Positions 25,464-35,255 are shown, counted from the first letter of the stretch. The stretch: DNA of 64,000 nt from Clostridia bacterium (GCA_910576325.1 CAJTIM010000010.1:62001-126000), one strand, 5' to 3'. The notes: generated by a model not told the origin, from the letters alone. Numbers and translations: made by a program.

Positions 25464-26510
25464 ATGAAAATTGTGGTTTTAGCCGGAGGCACCAGTACGG
25501 AACGCGATGTTTCCTTAAGCTCCGGCAGTAAGATTTATTATGCCCTGAAAGCAAGAGGCCACCGGGCCATCCTTCTTGATGTCTATCTGGGACTGGAATC
25601 CGAAGAGCCTGTGACGGAAGATCTCTTTGAGGAAGAATTTGACTGGGCAAAGGATATCCAATCCATTTCCGAATCCCACCCGGATCTCTCCCGCTTGAAG
25701 GAGCAGCGCAAGGACGGGGGCAGAAGCATGTTCGGCCCTCATGTTCTGGCTCTCTGCGAGATGGCTGATATCGTATTTCTGGGGCTGCATGGAGCAAACG
25801 GCGAAGATGGCCGCATCCAGGCCGCCTTTGATTTGATGGGAATTCCCTACACCGGAACAGGATATTTAAGCAGCGCCCTTGCTATGGATAAGGGCCTCTC
25901 AAAGCAGTTGTTTCAGCAGGCCGGGATTCCCACCCCTGTGGGCATTACCCTTAAGAACGGTCAGCAGGCAGATCCGGCAGCCGTTCCCTATCCCTGTATG
26001 GTAAAGACAATCTGCGGCGGCTCCAGCGTAGGCACCTACCGGGTGGAGCGTCCGGAGGAACTGCCGGGCGTGCTTGCGGATGCCTATACCTTCGGGGAGG
26101 ACGTGATTGTGGAGCAGTTTATCACCGGACGGGAATTTTCCGTAGGCGTGATTGACGGAAAGGCCCTTCCTGTCATTGAGATTGCACCCCTGCAGGGCTA
26201 CTACGACTATAAGAACAAGTATCAGCCCGGAAGTACGGTGGAAACCTGTCCGGCGGAATTAAGCGCCGAGCTGACCGGGCAGCTTCAGAGCTATGCGGAG
26301 CAGGTATTTAAAGCCTTAAAGCTCAGCTCATACGCCCGAATTGACTTTATGATGGATGCAGCCGATCAATCCTTCTACTGCCTGGAGGCCAACACCCTTC
26401 CGGGTATGACCCCTACCAGTCTGCTTCCCCAGGAGGCCGCAGCCATAGGGATGTCCTTTGAGGATCTCTGCGAAAAGCTGATTGACGTATCCCTTGCCCG
26501 GTATAACTAA
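25464..26510 (+). CDS. ddl: D-alanine--D-alanine ligase
   Basis: 348 residues from the ATG at 25464 with GAGGAG upstream; the longer frame is a read-back. ATP-grasp fold: N-terminal VVLAGGTSTERDVSLSSG, ATP-binding MVKTICGGSSVGTYRV, ENFITGREF-like motif VEQFITGREFSVGVIDG, and C-terminal LEANTLPGMTPTSLLP. The YYDYKNKY loop is typical of the D-Ala-D-Ala (vancomycin-sensitive) type rather than D-Lac ligases. It supplies D-Ala-D-Ala to murF, the next gene. Confidence 0.95.
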   Translation: MKIVVLAGGTSTERDVSLSSGSKIYYALKARGHRAILLDVYLGLESEEPVTEDLFEEEFDWAKDIQSISESHPDLSRLKEQRKDGGRSMFGPHVLALCEMADIVFLGLHGANGEDGRIQAAFDLMGIPYTGTGYLSSALAMDKGLSKQLFQQAGIPTPVGITLKNGQQADPAAVPYPCMVKTICGGSSVGTYRVERPEELPGVLADAYTFGEDVIVEQFITGREFSVGVIDGKALPVIEIAPLQGYYDYKNKYQPGSTVETCPAELSAELTGQLQSYAEQVFKALKLSSYARIDFMMDAADQSFYCLEANTLPGMTPTSLLPQEAAAIGMSFEDLCEKLIDVSLARYN

Positions 26511-26578
26511 TATGGCTCTCTTCTTTGATAAAACCGCAGCACGAAACTGTCTTCGATTCATAGCTTTCACATCCTGAA

Positions 26579-26587
26579 TGTTATAAT
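26579..26587 (+). promoter_or_regulatory. Extended -10 promoter of murF
   Basis: TG-T-TATAAT with no good -35; about 35 bases before the murF start. Confidence 0.5.
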
Positions 26588-26627
26588 CGGAAACAAAACT
26601 TACCTTACTGGAATAGGAACTGATGTT

Positions 26628-28007
26628 ATGAAAGAAATGTCATTAGAGCAAATTGCCCGCGCCTGCAAAGGAATCTATACAGGAGAAGATTCCCGAAGGA
26701 ACCTGGAAGTATCCGGCGTTGTCATCGACAGCCGGAAAGTAAAGCCCGGGTATCTCTTTGCTGCCATCAAGGGGGAGCGGGTGGACGGCCACAGCTTCAT
26801 CCCCTCCGTCTTTGCAAAGGGCGCGGCCTGCGTCCTCTGCGAGCAGGCCCCGGAGCATCCGGCAGGCCCCTATATTCTGGTGGACTCCTGCCTGGAGGCC
26901 TTAAAAAGCCTGGCGGAATATTACCGAAGCACCCTTTCCATTCCCATAGTGGGAATCACAGGCAGCGTAGGCAAGACCAGTACCAAGGAAATGATCGCAG
27001 CCGTACTTGCTCAGAAATACAATGTCTTAAAAACCGAAGGAAACTTCAACAACGAAATCGGCCTTCCCCTGACGATTTTCCGTATCCGGGAAGAGCATGA
27101 GGCAGCCGTACTGGAAATGGGTATCAGCGACTTCGGCGAAATGACCCGCCTAAGCCGCATGGCAAAACCCAACCTCTGCGTTATCACCAACATCGGGCTC
27201 TGCCACCTGGAAAACCTAAAAGACCGTGACGGCATCCTGAGAGCCAAAACAGAAATGTTCGGGGAAGCACAGCCGGGAGCCCAGGTCATCCTGAACGGAG
27301 ATGACGACAAGCTGATAACCCTCCAGGAAAGCCGAACTCCCACCCCCTGCTTTTTCGGCCTGGAATCCGCCAACGATCTCTATGCCGAACAGATTGAAAA
27401 TCTGGGACTTGACGGCACACACTGTACCTTTGTAACCAAAGCTGGAAGCTTTACGGCTCATATTCCCATTCCGGGCCGCCATATGGTCTACAATGCACTG
27501 GCCGGAACCGCCGTGGGCCTGGCCCTGCATTTGACTTTGGAGCAAATCAGAACCGGTATCGAAAGCCTCACACCGGTCAGCGGACGAAACAACCTGATCC
27601 ATACAGAGAAATGGACCATTCTGGACGACTGCTATAACGCCAATCCCGTTTCCATGTGCGCTTCCCTTGATGTACTGAGCTGCGCTCTGGGCAGAAAAGT
27701 AGCCATATTGGGCGACATGGGAGAGCTGGGAGAGCACGAAAAACTGCTGCACTACAATGTAGGCTGTCATGCGGCCGACGCCGGCATAGATGCCGTATTT
27801 CTCGTAGGCGAGCTTTCAAAAGAAACCGCCAGGGGCATAGAGGCCAAGAACCCCTCCCTTACCTTCCGGCATTTTAACACCAGAGAAGAACTGACAGCCG
27901 CTTTGCCGCTTCTTCTCTCCAAAGGAGATTCGATCCTGGTAAAAGCCTCTCACTTCATGGAATTTGAGGAAATTGTAGATTATCTGAAAAATACCGGAAA
28001 CATCTGA
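26628..28007 (+). CDS. murF: UDP-N-acetylmuramoyl-tripeptide--D-alanyl-D-alanine ligase
   Basis: 459 residues. Mur ligase order: N-terminal substrate domain (GVVIDSRKVKPGYLFAAIKG), ATP-binding GITGSVGKTSTKEM, central EGNFNNEIGLPLTIF and NIGLCHLENLKDRDGI, and C-terminal DDCYNANPVSM and LGDMGELGEHEKLLH. It adds D-Ala-D-Ala to the UDP-MurNAc-tripeptide in the cytoplasm. It follows ddl by 117 bp, with its own extended -10 promoter, and is followed by an oxidoreductase gene 30 bp downstream. Confidence 0.96.
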   Translation: MKEMSLEQIARACKGIYTGEDSRRNLEVSGVVIDSRKVKPGYLFAAIKGERVDGHSFIPSVFAKGAACVLCEQAPEHPAGPYILVDSCLEALKSLAEYYRSTLSIPIVGITGSVGKTSTKEMIAAVLAQKYNVLKTEGNFNNEIGLPLTIFRIREEHEAAVLEMGISDFGEMTRLSRMAKPNLCVITNIGLCHLENLKDRDGILRAKTEMFGEAQPGAQVILNGDDDKLITLQESRTPTPCFFGLESANDLYAEQIENLGLDGTHCTFVTKAGSFTAHIPIPGRHMVYNALAGTAVGLALHLTLEQIRTGIESLTPVSGRNNLIHTEKWTILDDCYNANPVSMCASLDVLSCALGRKVAILGDMGELGEHEKLLHYNVGCHAADAGIDAVFLVGELSKETARGIEAKNPSLTFRHFNTREELTAALPLLLSKGDSILVKASHFMEFEEIVDYLKNTGNI

Positions 28008-28037
28008 AGAGACCCGTATCTTTAAGAAGGAAGCAAT

Positions 28038-28997
28038 ATGAAAAAATTACGTTTCGGAATCCTAAGCACATCCTCCATCGCCCCCCGCTTTATCAAAGCT
28101 CTGCAAGCTACGGGAACCTGCGAAGCCGCTGCCCTGGCATCCAGAAGCCTTGAAAAAGCACGGGAAAAAGCAGCCCTCTGGAATGTCCCAAAAGCCCGGG
28201 GCAGCTACGAGGAGCTTCTTTGCTCCGATGATATAGACATTGCCTACGTAGCTATGATCAACAGCGAACACTACCGCTATGCAAAAATGGCCTTAGAGCA
28301 GGGCAAGCATGTACTCTGCGAAAAGCCCTTCACTCTAAGCCCGCAGGAATCTCAAAATCTATTTACCCTGGCACAAGAAAAAGGACTTTTCATTATGGAA
28401 GCCCAAAAAGTCCTCTTTCTCCCTGTCATTCAAAAAATAAAAGAACTAATCGAAGCCGGCTCCTTCGGCTCCATCAAAATGGCCGACTTCTCCAGTTCCT
28501 TTGATCCCGGCTACAACACCTGGTTTTTTGACCCCGAAAAAGGCGGCGGTCCTCTATACGGAAATGCCATCTACAGTCTCCAGCTCATGCAGTATCTCTT
28601 CAACTGCAAAGTCACAGGCTGGAGCGGTCTGTGCACCAAGGGCCAAACACCGGTAGAAAATCAATTCTCCCTCTCTCTGTTAATGGAAAACGGCCTGCTG
28701 TTCACAAATAAAACAAGTACTGCCGTAACTACCTCCCACACAGCCTATCTATACGGCGAAAAAGGCTTCATAGAGATCCCCGACTACTGGAAAGCCCGCA
28801 AAGCTATCCTGCACTATCACAATCAAGCTCCCGTAGTACTTGAATACCCCTGCGACCACGAGCTTATGTATGAAGCCCTCCATGTAGAAGACTGTATTCG
28901 AAAAGGCCTGACCCTAAGCCCCGTTATGACAGAAGCCTTGACCCTAGACGCCATAACCCTGCTGACCGCCGTTCAAAAAACCTGGCTGTCCTCATAA
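28038..28997 (+). CDS. Gfo/Idh/MocA family oxidoreductase
   Basis: 319 residues. An N-terminal Rossmann fold (RFGILSTSSIAPRFIKAL, nucleotide-binding loop varied from GxGxxG) and the family CEKPFTLSPQE motif with the catalytic Lys are followed by the alpha/beta substrate domain (GGGPLYGNAIYSLQLMQYLF). These enzymes oxidise or reduce sugars or sugar derivatives with NAD(P). The substrate cannot be inferred. The AAGGAAG site is adequate, and the gene probably shares the murF transcript. Confidence 0.88.
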   Translation: MKKLRFGILSTSSIAPRFIKALQATGTCEAAALASRSLEKAREKAALWNVPKARGSYEELLCSDDIDIAYVAMINSEHYRYAKMALEQGKHVLCEKPFTLSPQESQNLFTLAQEKGLFIMEAQKVLFLPVIQKIKELIEAGSFGSIKMADFSSSFDPGYNTWFFDPEKGGGPLYGNAIYSLQLMQYLFNCKVTGWSGLCTKGQTPVENQFSLSLLMENGLLFTNKTSTAVTTSHTAYLYGEKGFIEIPDYWKARKAILHYHNQAPVVLEYPCDHELMYEALHVEDCIRKGLTLSPVMTEALTLDAITLLTAVQKTWLSS

Positions 28998-29020
28998 TCC
29001 GCCTCCTCCAAACAGGTCTG

Positions 29021-29803
29021 TCACAAAATACCGCTCTCCAGGATCTCCCGATGCGCCTTGGGAGCCCCTGCCAGGACTCCGGCCTTGGCTGCCAGTTTCA
29101 AATCATTTCCATCCCATCCTGTGATTATGCCGCCCGCCTCCGTCAAAATCACGGAAGCTGCCGCATAGTCCCACACGCAAAGCTTCGGTGAGAGATAAGC
29201 CGCTCCCCGTCCGCAGGCCACATAACAAATACTCAAAGCTGCCGACCCTACGCTTCTCATATCCATACAAAGGTAAGACAGCTTCCGCAGCCGTTCAAAA
29301 ACCTCCTCCCGAATCTCAGGCGTATAAGGCGCCGTATCCATGCAAATAACCCCTTCTCCCAAAGAATGATCGGCAGGCTTTAACAGCTCCCCGTTCAGGA
29401 ATGCTCCTCCGCCTCTTCGGGCCGCAAACAGCTCCTCCCGAAAAGGATTGTATACCACGCCAATCTCCGTCACACCTTTTACCGCCAATCCCACGCAAAT
29501 GCCGCACACCGGAAATCCGCAGATAAAATTCGTAGTTCCGTCAATCGGATCAATAATAAACGTACTGCCCTCCGCAATTTTCCCCTGAGAATATCCATCC
29601 TCCTCCCCCACAAAGGCCGCTTCCGGTACAAGCTTCCCCAGCTTTTGAATCAGAAACTCCTGAACCATGGAATCGTATTTTGTAACAAAATTAGCGGCTC
29701 CCTCCTTGGCTTTCCGCTCCCCCACAGAAGAACAGCCGCGTATCAGCTCTCCTGCCTCTTTAACAATCTCACAGATCTGGTCCAGCAAAATCCTCGTATC
29801 CAT
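29021..29803 (-). CDS. Inositol monophosphatase family protein
   Basis: 260 residues. Metal-binding motifs are intact: FVGEEDGYSQG, DPIDGTTNFICGFPVCG and WDYAAASVILTEAGG. The fold dephosphorylates inositol-1-phosphate or related compounds (NADP, 3'-phosphoadenosine phosphate, fructose-1,6-bisphosphate in some members); the true substrate is unknown. It is the last gene after the YesM/YesN-type kinase and regulator, with AGGAGG before its start. The gap to the regulator stop contains a fragment resembling repeat family A. Confidence 0.9.
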   Translation of the reverse strand: MDTRILLDQICEIVKEAGELIRGCSSVGERKAKEGAANFVTKYDSMVQEFLIQKLGKLVPEAAFVGEEDGYSQGKIAEGSTFIIDPIDGTTNFICGFPVCGICVGLAVKGVTEIGVVYNPFREELFAARRGGGAFLNGELLKPADHSLGEGVICMDTAPYTPEIREEVFERLRKLSYLCMDMRSVGSAALSICYVACGRGAAYLSPKLCVWDYAAASVILTEAGGIITGWDGNDLKLAAKAGVLAGAPKAHREILESGIL

Positions 29804-29811
29804 AAAATTCC

Positions 29812-29854
29812 TCCTACTTTATAGTCGCTGCGGCACACTTGCTTCCTGTTCTCA
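29812..29854 (-). repeat. Degenerate fragment resembling repeat family A
   Basis: In gene sense, GTGTGCCGCAGCGAC followed by TATAAAGTAGGAGG closely resembles the 3' half of family A (GTGTGCCGAAGCGAC ... AATAGGAGG). The left arm is absent. A short TTTATAGT/ACTATAAA pair spans it. It again lies immediately before a ribosome site. Confidence 0.45.
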
Positions 29855-30649
29855 CTATAAATGCCGCAAAATATGATCTTCCGGCAGGGGATGCCCGTTT
29901 TTCAGTTCCATAGGCTTCATCCCTGTCACCCTCTGAAACACCCTGCTAAAATATTTGGAATCATTATACCCGATTGCATAGGCAATTTCATACACCTTTT
30001 TATCTGTTTTCTGGAGATATTCCACCGCCGCCCGAATCCGGTAAAAGGTCAGCATCTCCAAAAAGGTGTAGCCCGTGCGGTTTTTAAACAGCTTTCCCAG
30101 ATAGCTGTCACTGATAAACAAGGCATCCGCCACGCTTTTCAGCGTCAGATTTTCCTGATACCGTTCACTTAAAATCTTCCGGGCGCGATCCAGATATTTA
30201 TCCTGAATATTCCGGGCATCCAAAGAATCCTCCTGTTCCTCCTCATAACGTGACAATCTCTGACTTAAGGCGCGCTTTCTTAAGACCTTTCCTGCCGCCT
30301 GTTCCATGGCCTCTTTCAGCTCCTCATCATCTACGGGCTTCAGCAGATATTCCTTCACTTCCAGATGAATGGCCTGCTTGACCAGGGAAAATTCATCGTA
30401 GCCGGACAAAATAATATACTCACAGGCTGTCTGTCCCCGAATCTGCTCGATCATCTCCAGACCGTTCATTTTCGGCATCTTAACATCCGTAATCACGATA
30501 TCCGGCCGAAGCTCCAGAATCTTTCTCGCACCGTCCTCACCGTCCGCCGCCTCTCCCACAACCTCCATTCCCCACTCCTGCCAGGGAGTGGTCACTTTCA
30601 GCCCCTCACGTATCAGTTCTTCATCCTCTACCAAAAGCACCCTAATCAT
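29855..30649 (-). CDS. YesN-type response regulator, AraC family
   Basis: 264 residues from the ATG at 30649 after GGAGG. Receiver domain 1-120 with phospho-acceptor Asp in IVITDVKMPKMNG and the Lys in YLLKPVDDEE. The C-terminal AraC DNA-binding domain has two helix-turn-helices (TLKSVADALFISDSYLGKLF; EIAYAIGYNDSKYFSRVFQR). It is paired with the sensor kinase immediately upstream (18 bp). Regulators of this type usually control the adjacent ABC importer, whose binding-protein gene has a long upstream region. Confidence 0.93.
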   Translation of the reverse strand: MIRVLLVEDEELIREGLKVTTPWQEWGMEVVGEAADGEDGARKILELRPDIVITDVKMPKMNGLEMIEQIRGQTACEYIILSGYDEFSLVKQAIHLEVKEYLLKPVDDEELKEAMEQAAGKVLRKRALSQRLSRYEEEQEDSLDARNIQDKYLDRARKILSERYQENLTLKSVADALFISDSYLGKLFKNRTGYTFLEMLTFYRIRAAVEYLQKTDKKVYEIAYAIGYNDSKYFSRVFQRVTGMKPMELKNGHPLPEDHILRHL

Positions 30650-30667
30650 CTGTCCTCCCATACCTTT

Positions 30668-32410
30668 TTAAGAAGGCCTTTCCACTGCTTTTAAAACCAG
30701 AGTCACCGTAGTTCCCTCACCGAGCCGGCTCTCCACGGTAAGACCGCAGGTCTCATCCCCAAACAGTCGTGCCCGGCGCTGTACATTGTTCAAACCAATG
30801 TGATGCATTCCTCCCTGCTTAAACTCCAGAACATGGGACAATTCGCCCTCATTCATGCCCATTCCGTCATCCTCAATACGAAATACCACAAAGCTGTCTT
30901 TGCCGGCCGAATCCTGCTCCTTTTCCCTGCGCTTTCCCACAATACGGATATGGCAGGCTTCCGTCGAACCGGAAAAGCCGTGTACAATTGCATTTTCCAC
31001 AATAGGCTGTATCACCAGCTTGGGAATGTAAAGCCCCATGAGCCCTTCTTCCGCCTCTACCTCCAAAGACAGACGCTCTCCGTAATGTTTTTTCTGAATT
31101 TCCACAAAGGAACGGATGATCTCCATCTCATAAGAGATTTCAACCAAATCGCTTTTCGTGTTCATCACCCGCCGAAGCACCCGCCCCAAGTGCACCGTAA
31201 TATCCACAATCTCCTGATTTTTTCCAAGCTTGGCATTCCATTTGATTAAGTCCAAGGTATTGTATAGAAAATGAGGATTCATTTGAAGGCTTAAGGAGCG
31301 GGTCTCCGCAATCCAGAGGCTGTGCTTCTCCTCCTCTATCCGCGCCAAAAGCTCCTCCACACGGCCTGTCATGGAGTCGAAGGCTTTGCCGAGCTGCCCA
31401 ATCTCGTCCGTCCGCTCAAAGTTCAGGCGCACGGACAGATCGCCTTCCTCTACCTTGCCCATGGATGCAATCATTTCTTCAATGGGATCGCTGACCGTTT
31501 TTGCCAGACGCCGGGAAAAAATCATTGCCAGGAGGATACTCACCAAAACCCCCACCGCCATTGCCCATAAGAGAGGCTTCATAATAACCGTGAGTGTCCC
31601 GGAGGGAATCTCCTGCATAATGGTAAGCTCTGTCAGCTCGCTCCGGCTAAAAGCATAGTTTTCCTCCGTCATACCGCGGGTATCCTCCATATCCCTGGAA
31701 AATCCGTAATTTCCGGCCTTTCCAAGCCCCTCAAGGGCTGTTCCCTGAGAGTGATAAATGACAGAAGCGCTCTTATTTACAATTAAAGTGCTGGTATTAT
31801 ATTGATCTGCATCCTCCTTTACAATGGCATCCAAAGTACTTCTGGGAATTTCCACCAGAAGATAGCCCAGAACCTGCCCCTCCTCCCCCCGATATGCCTT
31901 TGCCATGCAAAGCCGGTCCTCGGGGCTTAAAAGCGCATCCTTTGCGATAGCATAGAGGGCCACCTCATCCGAAAGCTTCGCCTTGCGGAAGATGCCCCAG
32001 TTCGGAAATTCCCTGTTCAGATTTTCCATAGTATCCTTTGAGGTAGAGACACACGCCTGGTCTGACAGGCGTATAACGCTGATGGTAATTCTCTGGGCAT
32101 AACTGTTCCGCAGCATGTAAAGCTCCTGCATAAGCGCATTTACATCCCGGCCTTCGCCCTTCATAAAGGAAACGGCTTCTTCATCAGACTCCATTTCCAA
32201 AAGCATCTCTCTGTAATTCTGTACCGTATTCTCCACGGTCAGCCGGATACGTTCTGCGGTCACCTGGCAGGTCTCCTTCAGGTTGGTTTGGTATAGGCCG
32301 TAAAAGACGCTTCCCGTCACACCCCCCATAAGCAGGACAAATACCAGGCAAACCGCAAACATCGACGTAAATATCCGGTAAAAATAGCTTTCTTTTATCT
32401 TCTTATGCAT
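30668..32410 (-). CDS. YesM-type sensor histidine kinase
   Basis: 580 residues. A transmembrane helix near residue 15-40, an extracellular Cache-like sensor of about 220 residues, a second helix (LLWAMAVGVLVSILLAMIFS) and a HAMP linker (VSDPIEEMIASMGKVEEGDL). The His_kinase domain carries LQMNPHFLYNTLDLIKW, and the HATPase has VENAIVHGF and DDGMGMN. This is the LytS/YesM class. It probably senses an extracellular compound, or the loaded binding protein of the adjacent ABC system, and phosphorylates the AraC-type regulator. Own sigma-A promoter 33 bases upstream. Confidence 0.93.
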   Translation of the reverse strand: MHKKIKESYFYRIFTSMFAVCLVFVLLMGGVTGSVFYGLYQTNLKETCQVTAERIRLTVENTVQNYREMLLEMESDEEAVSFMKGEGRDVNALMQELYMLRNSYAQRITISVIRLSDQACVSTSKDTMENLNREFPNWGIFRKAKLSDEVALYAIAKDALLSPEDRLCMAKAYRGEEGQVLGYLLVEIPRSTLDAIVKEDADQYNTSTLIVNKSASVIYHSQGTALEGLGKAGNYGFSRDMEDTRGMTEENYAFSRSELTELTIMQEIPSGTLTVIMKPLLWAMAVGVLVSILLAMIFSRRLAKTVSDPIEEMIASMGKVEEGDLSVRLNFERTDEIGQLGKAFDSMTGRVEELLARIEEEKHSLWIAETRSLSLQMNPHFLYNTLDLIKWNAKLGKNQEIVDITVHLGRVLRRVMNTKSDLVEISYEMEIIRSFVEIQKKHYGERLSLEVEAEEGLMGLYIPKLVIQPIVENAIVHGFSGSTEACHIRIVGKRREKEQDSAGKDSFVVFRIEDDGMGMNEGELSHVLEFKQGGMHHIGLNNVQRRARLFGDETCGLTVESRLGEGTTVTLVLKAVERPS

Positions 32411-32442
32411 ATCTCAGGCTCCGTTTTCATGGATTGCTTTCC

Positions 32443-32471
32443 ATTATATAATCCCTGAAATCGCATTTCAA
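32443..32471 (-). promoter_or_regulatory. Sigma-A promoter of the sensor-regulator genes
   Basis: Minus strand TTGAAA (32466-32471), 17-base spacer, TATAAT (32443-32448). It lies just after the permease stop, so the kinase and regulator can be made independently of the transporter. Confidence 0.75.
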
Positions 32472-32482
32472 CGCTTTCCAAT

Positions 32483-34156
32483 TTAAACGACGCTTTTTCC
32501 GCCGGAAATCTTGTGGAATACCAGCAAGCAGAGAATGGTTGCCAGGGTCAAAATCGTGGACAGAGCCGCGGCCTGACCATATGCATCATTATTGACACAG
32601 TTGAAAATGGCAACGGGAATGGTTACTGTCTTTCCGGTATACAGGATCAGTGTGGCACTCAGGGTATTGATTACACTGATAAGACTTAATACCGCTCCTG
32701 AAATCACGCCCGGAATCATCAGGGGAACCGTCGTCTTGAAGAAGGTCTTCATCGGCGGTACGCTCAAGCTGATGGATGCCTCCTCCACGGATTTGTCAAT
32801 CTGGTAGAGGATTCCCACACTGGAGCGCATGGTGTAGGGAAGCTTGCGGATGACAAAGGATAAAATAATGATCCACATGCTTCCTGTGAGAATCAGGGGT
32901 CTCTGATTAAAGGATACGGTCAGACAGATACCAAGGACCGCCCCCGGAATCACATAGGGAAACATCAGAAGCAGGTCTATGAGATTTGCCGTAAAGCCCT
33001 TTCTCCGCACAATCAGGTAGGCGCCCAGCAGCCCTAAGAGTACAATGATTGCCAGGGCCAGAAAGCCGTAGAGGAAGGTATTCGTAATACTCTGTCCAAG
33101 CTTATTCACCACATTTCGGTAGCTGTCCAGGCTGAAGCCGGGTACAAAGATCGGCCCGTTGGTTTTCAGGAAAGACTGGATGGTTACGGTAATCTGCGGA
33201 AGCACGGACAGGAAGGATACGAAAAATACCACCGCCGTTGCCAGCAGCTTCTTGAGCTTTGGAAGCTCCACCACCTTAGGCGGCCGCAGGCTGGTCATAT
33301 TGTAGCTCTTGCTGTCCACAAAGCGCTTCTGCACAAAGAGCACCGCCAGGGCTATGACAATGATAATGACGCTGAGAGCGCTTGCAAAGCTGGTATCCGT
33401 TCCCACCTCATTTAAAAATTCTTTATAAATAATAACCGGAAGCGTATTGTAGCCCTCGCCAATGAGACGGGGTGTACCAAAGTCCGCCAGTGCGGTCATA
33501 AATACCATGAGAGCTGCGGAAAGGATGGTCGGCGTAATCACCGGAAAAGTAATTTTTAAGATTCTCCGTATACCGGATACGCCCAGATTTTCACTGGCTT
33601 CCTCCAAGGACGCATCAATGCTGCCCAGCGCACCGGAAACATAAAGATACACCATGGGGTACAGCTTCAGCGTAAATACCAGGACAATGCCCTTGAAGCC
33701 ATAGATCTCTCCCATTTGGATTCCTATGGAAGCCAGAAGCTTTGTTATAAATCCGGCGCGGCCAAGCAGGGTAATCCACGCATAAGCGCCGATAAAGGGC
33801 GGGGAAAGCATGGACAGTACAACCATGATATAGATCACGCGCTTTAGGTACAGATTAAAGCGGGTTCCGATGTAAGCCAAAGGAACGCCCAGACAGGTTG
33901 CCAGAATTGTGACAACCGTGCTGATCACAAGACTGTTCCTTAAGGCTTCCTTGTAATAGCGTTTTTGGAAAAACTTTATGTAATTGTCCAAAGTAAAGGC
34001 ATTGGTGTCCGCATCATGAAAGCTCTGTACAATCAGGTTGAGAAACGGATACACGATAAACAGCAGACAGACAATCAGGATCAAAAGGCTGACAACCGTC
34101 CAGAAGTTAAATTTGTCCATATGGAAGCGCTCATGCAGCTTTTTTTTATTTTCCAT
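32483..34156 (-). CDS. ABC transporter permease, fused two-domain (FbpB/AfuB type)
   Basis: 557 residues with about twelve membrane helices in two homologous halves. Each half has an EAA loop (EEASENLGVSGIRRILKITF near 190 and EEASISLSVPPMKTFFKTTV near 465) that contacts the ATPase. A fused permease of this kind is characteristic of ferric iron (FbpB) and related sugar-phosphate (AfuB) or 2-aminoethylphosphonate importers. The ribosome site AAAGGAG is good, and the gene follows the ATPase by 16 bp. Confidence 0.9.
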   Translation of the reverse strand: MENKKKLHERFHMDKFNFWTVVSLLILIVCLLFIVYPFLNLIVQSFHDADTNAFTLDNYIKFFQKRYYKEALRNSLVISTVVTILATCLGVPLAYIGTRFNLYLKRVIYIMVVLSMLSPPFIGAYAWITLLGRAGFITKLLASIGIQMGEIYGFKGIVLVFTLKLYPMVYLYVSGALGSIDASLEEASENLGVSGIRRILKITFPVITPTILSAALMVFMTALADFGTPRLIGEGYNTLPVIIYKEFLNEVGTDTSFASALSVIIIVIALAVLFVQKRFVDSKSYNMTSLRPPKVVELPKLKKLLATAVVFFVSFLSVLPQITVTIQSFLKTNGPIFVPGFSLDSYRNVVNKLGQSITNTFLYGFLALAIIVLLGLLGAYLIVRRKGFTANLIDLLLMFPYVIPGAVLGICLTVSFNQRPLILTGSMWIIILSFVIRKLPYTMRSSVGILYQIDKSVEEASISLSVPPMKTFFKTTVPLMIPGVISGAVLSLISVINTLSATLILYTGKTVTIPVAIFNCVNNDAYGQAAALSTILTLATILCLLVFHKISGGKSVV

Positions 34157-34172
34157 CTTCGGCTCCTTTCTT

Positions 34173-35246
34173 CTAGATCATCAATGATTGCTCCGTCTGA
34201 GCGTCAAAGATGCTGATCCGGTTCTCCATCAGATTCAGGCTGACCAAATCTCCGGCTCTGCGGACGGTATCCATGTGATCCGTATACTCATTAATCTCGA
34301 TTATCTGCTTGTTTTCCAGCTGAATTTCATAATTCATAAAGTCTCCCAGGAAAGTTGCAAGTGTGATGGTTCCTGAGAGCTCTCCCTCTTTCGGGTCGTC
34401 TAGAAGCACATACTCGGGGCGGATGGATACCTTTACTTTTCCGTCGAAATCCTTTTTCATTGGAAGGGTCAGCTTTTTCTTTCCCAGTACCGTCACCACG
34501 CCGTCCTTTGCCGTTCCGTCCAGAAAGCTGGAGGTTCCAATAAAATTAGCCACAAACATGTTGGCCGGCTTTGTGTATATCTCCTTGGGTTCTCCAACCT
34601 GTTCTACTTTTCCGTCATGAATAACCGCAATTCGATCCGAGATGGACAGCGCCTCCTCCTGATCATGGGTAACGTAGATGGTGGTAATGCTGAGCTGCTT
34701 TTGGATTTTCTTGATTCCGGTGCGCATGGTGACACGCAGCTTGGCATCCAGATTGCACAGAGGCTCGTCCATGAGCAGTACATCCGGGTGAATGACAATG
34801 GCACGGGCCAGGGCCACTCTCTGCTGCTGGCCGCCGGAGAGCTGACTGGGCATTCTGTCCTTCAGCTCATCAATCTGCATCATTTTCATGGCCTCCATGG
34901 TACGCTCTTCCAGCTCCTGGCCCTTAATCTTTCGGGCCTTTAAGCCGTATGCCACATTATCCTTTACCGTCATATGGGGGAATATTGCATAGTTCTGAAA
35001 TACCATGCCGATGTTCCGCTTGTCTGCCGGAATGTGATTGATGGCTTTATCGTTGAAGTAAATGGTTCCCTCATCTATGGGGTTAAAGCCGGCTATCATC
35101 CGAAGAAGTGTGGTTTTTCCACAACCGGACGGGCCAAGGAGGGTGAAGAACTCTCCCTCATTAATGTCCAAATGGATGTGATCGCAGGCCTTGAAGCTTC
35201 CGTATACTTTTGTTGCATCTACAATTTTAACACTCTGACTGCTCAT
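34173..35246 (-). CDS. ABC transporter ATP-binding protein (FbpC/PotA type)
   Basis: 357 residues from the ATG at 35246 after GGAGG. Walker A LLGPSGCGKTTLLRM, signature QLSGGQQQRVALARAI, Walker B VLLMDEPLCNLDAKLR, H-loop VTHDQEEAL, and a C-terminal TOBE-like domain (VSIRPEYVLLDDP). It energises uptake with the fused permease. The gap to the binding-protein gene contains a GC hairpin and family B repeat B1, which ends directly before this gene's ribosome site. That may set the ratio of binding protein to transporter. Confidence 0.93.
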   Translation of the reverse strand: MSSQSVKIVDATKVYGSFKACDHIHLDINEGEFFTLLGPSGCGKTTLLRMIAGFNPIDEGTIYFNDKAINHIPADKRNIGMVFQNYAIFPHMTVKDNVAYGLKARKIKGQELEERTMEAMKMMQIDELKDRMPSQLSGGQQQRVALARAIVIHPDVLLMDEPLCNLDAKLRVTMRTGIKKIQKQLSITTIYVTHDQEEALSISDRIAVIHDGKVEQVGEPKEIYTKPANMFVANFIGTSSFLDGTAKDGVVTVLGKKKLTLPMKKDFDGKVKVSIRPEYVLLDDPKEGELSGTITLATFLGDFMNYEIQLENKQIIEINEYTDHMDTVRRAGDLVSLNLMENRISIFDAQTEQSLMI

Positions 35247-35255
35247 TCGTCCTCC

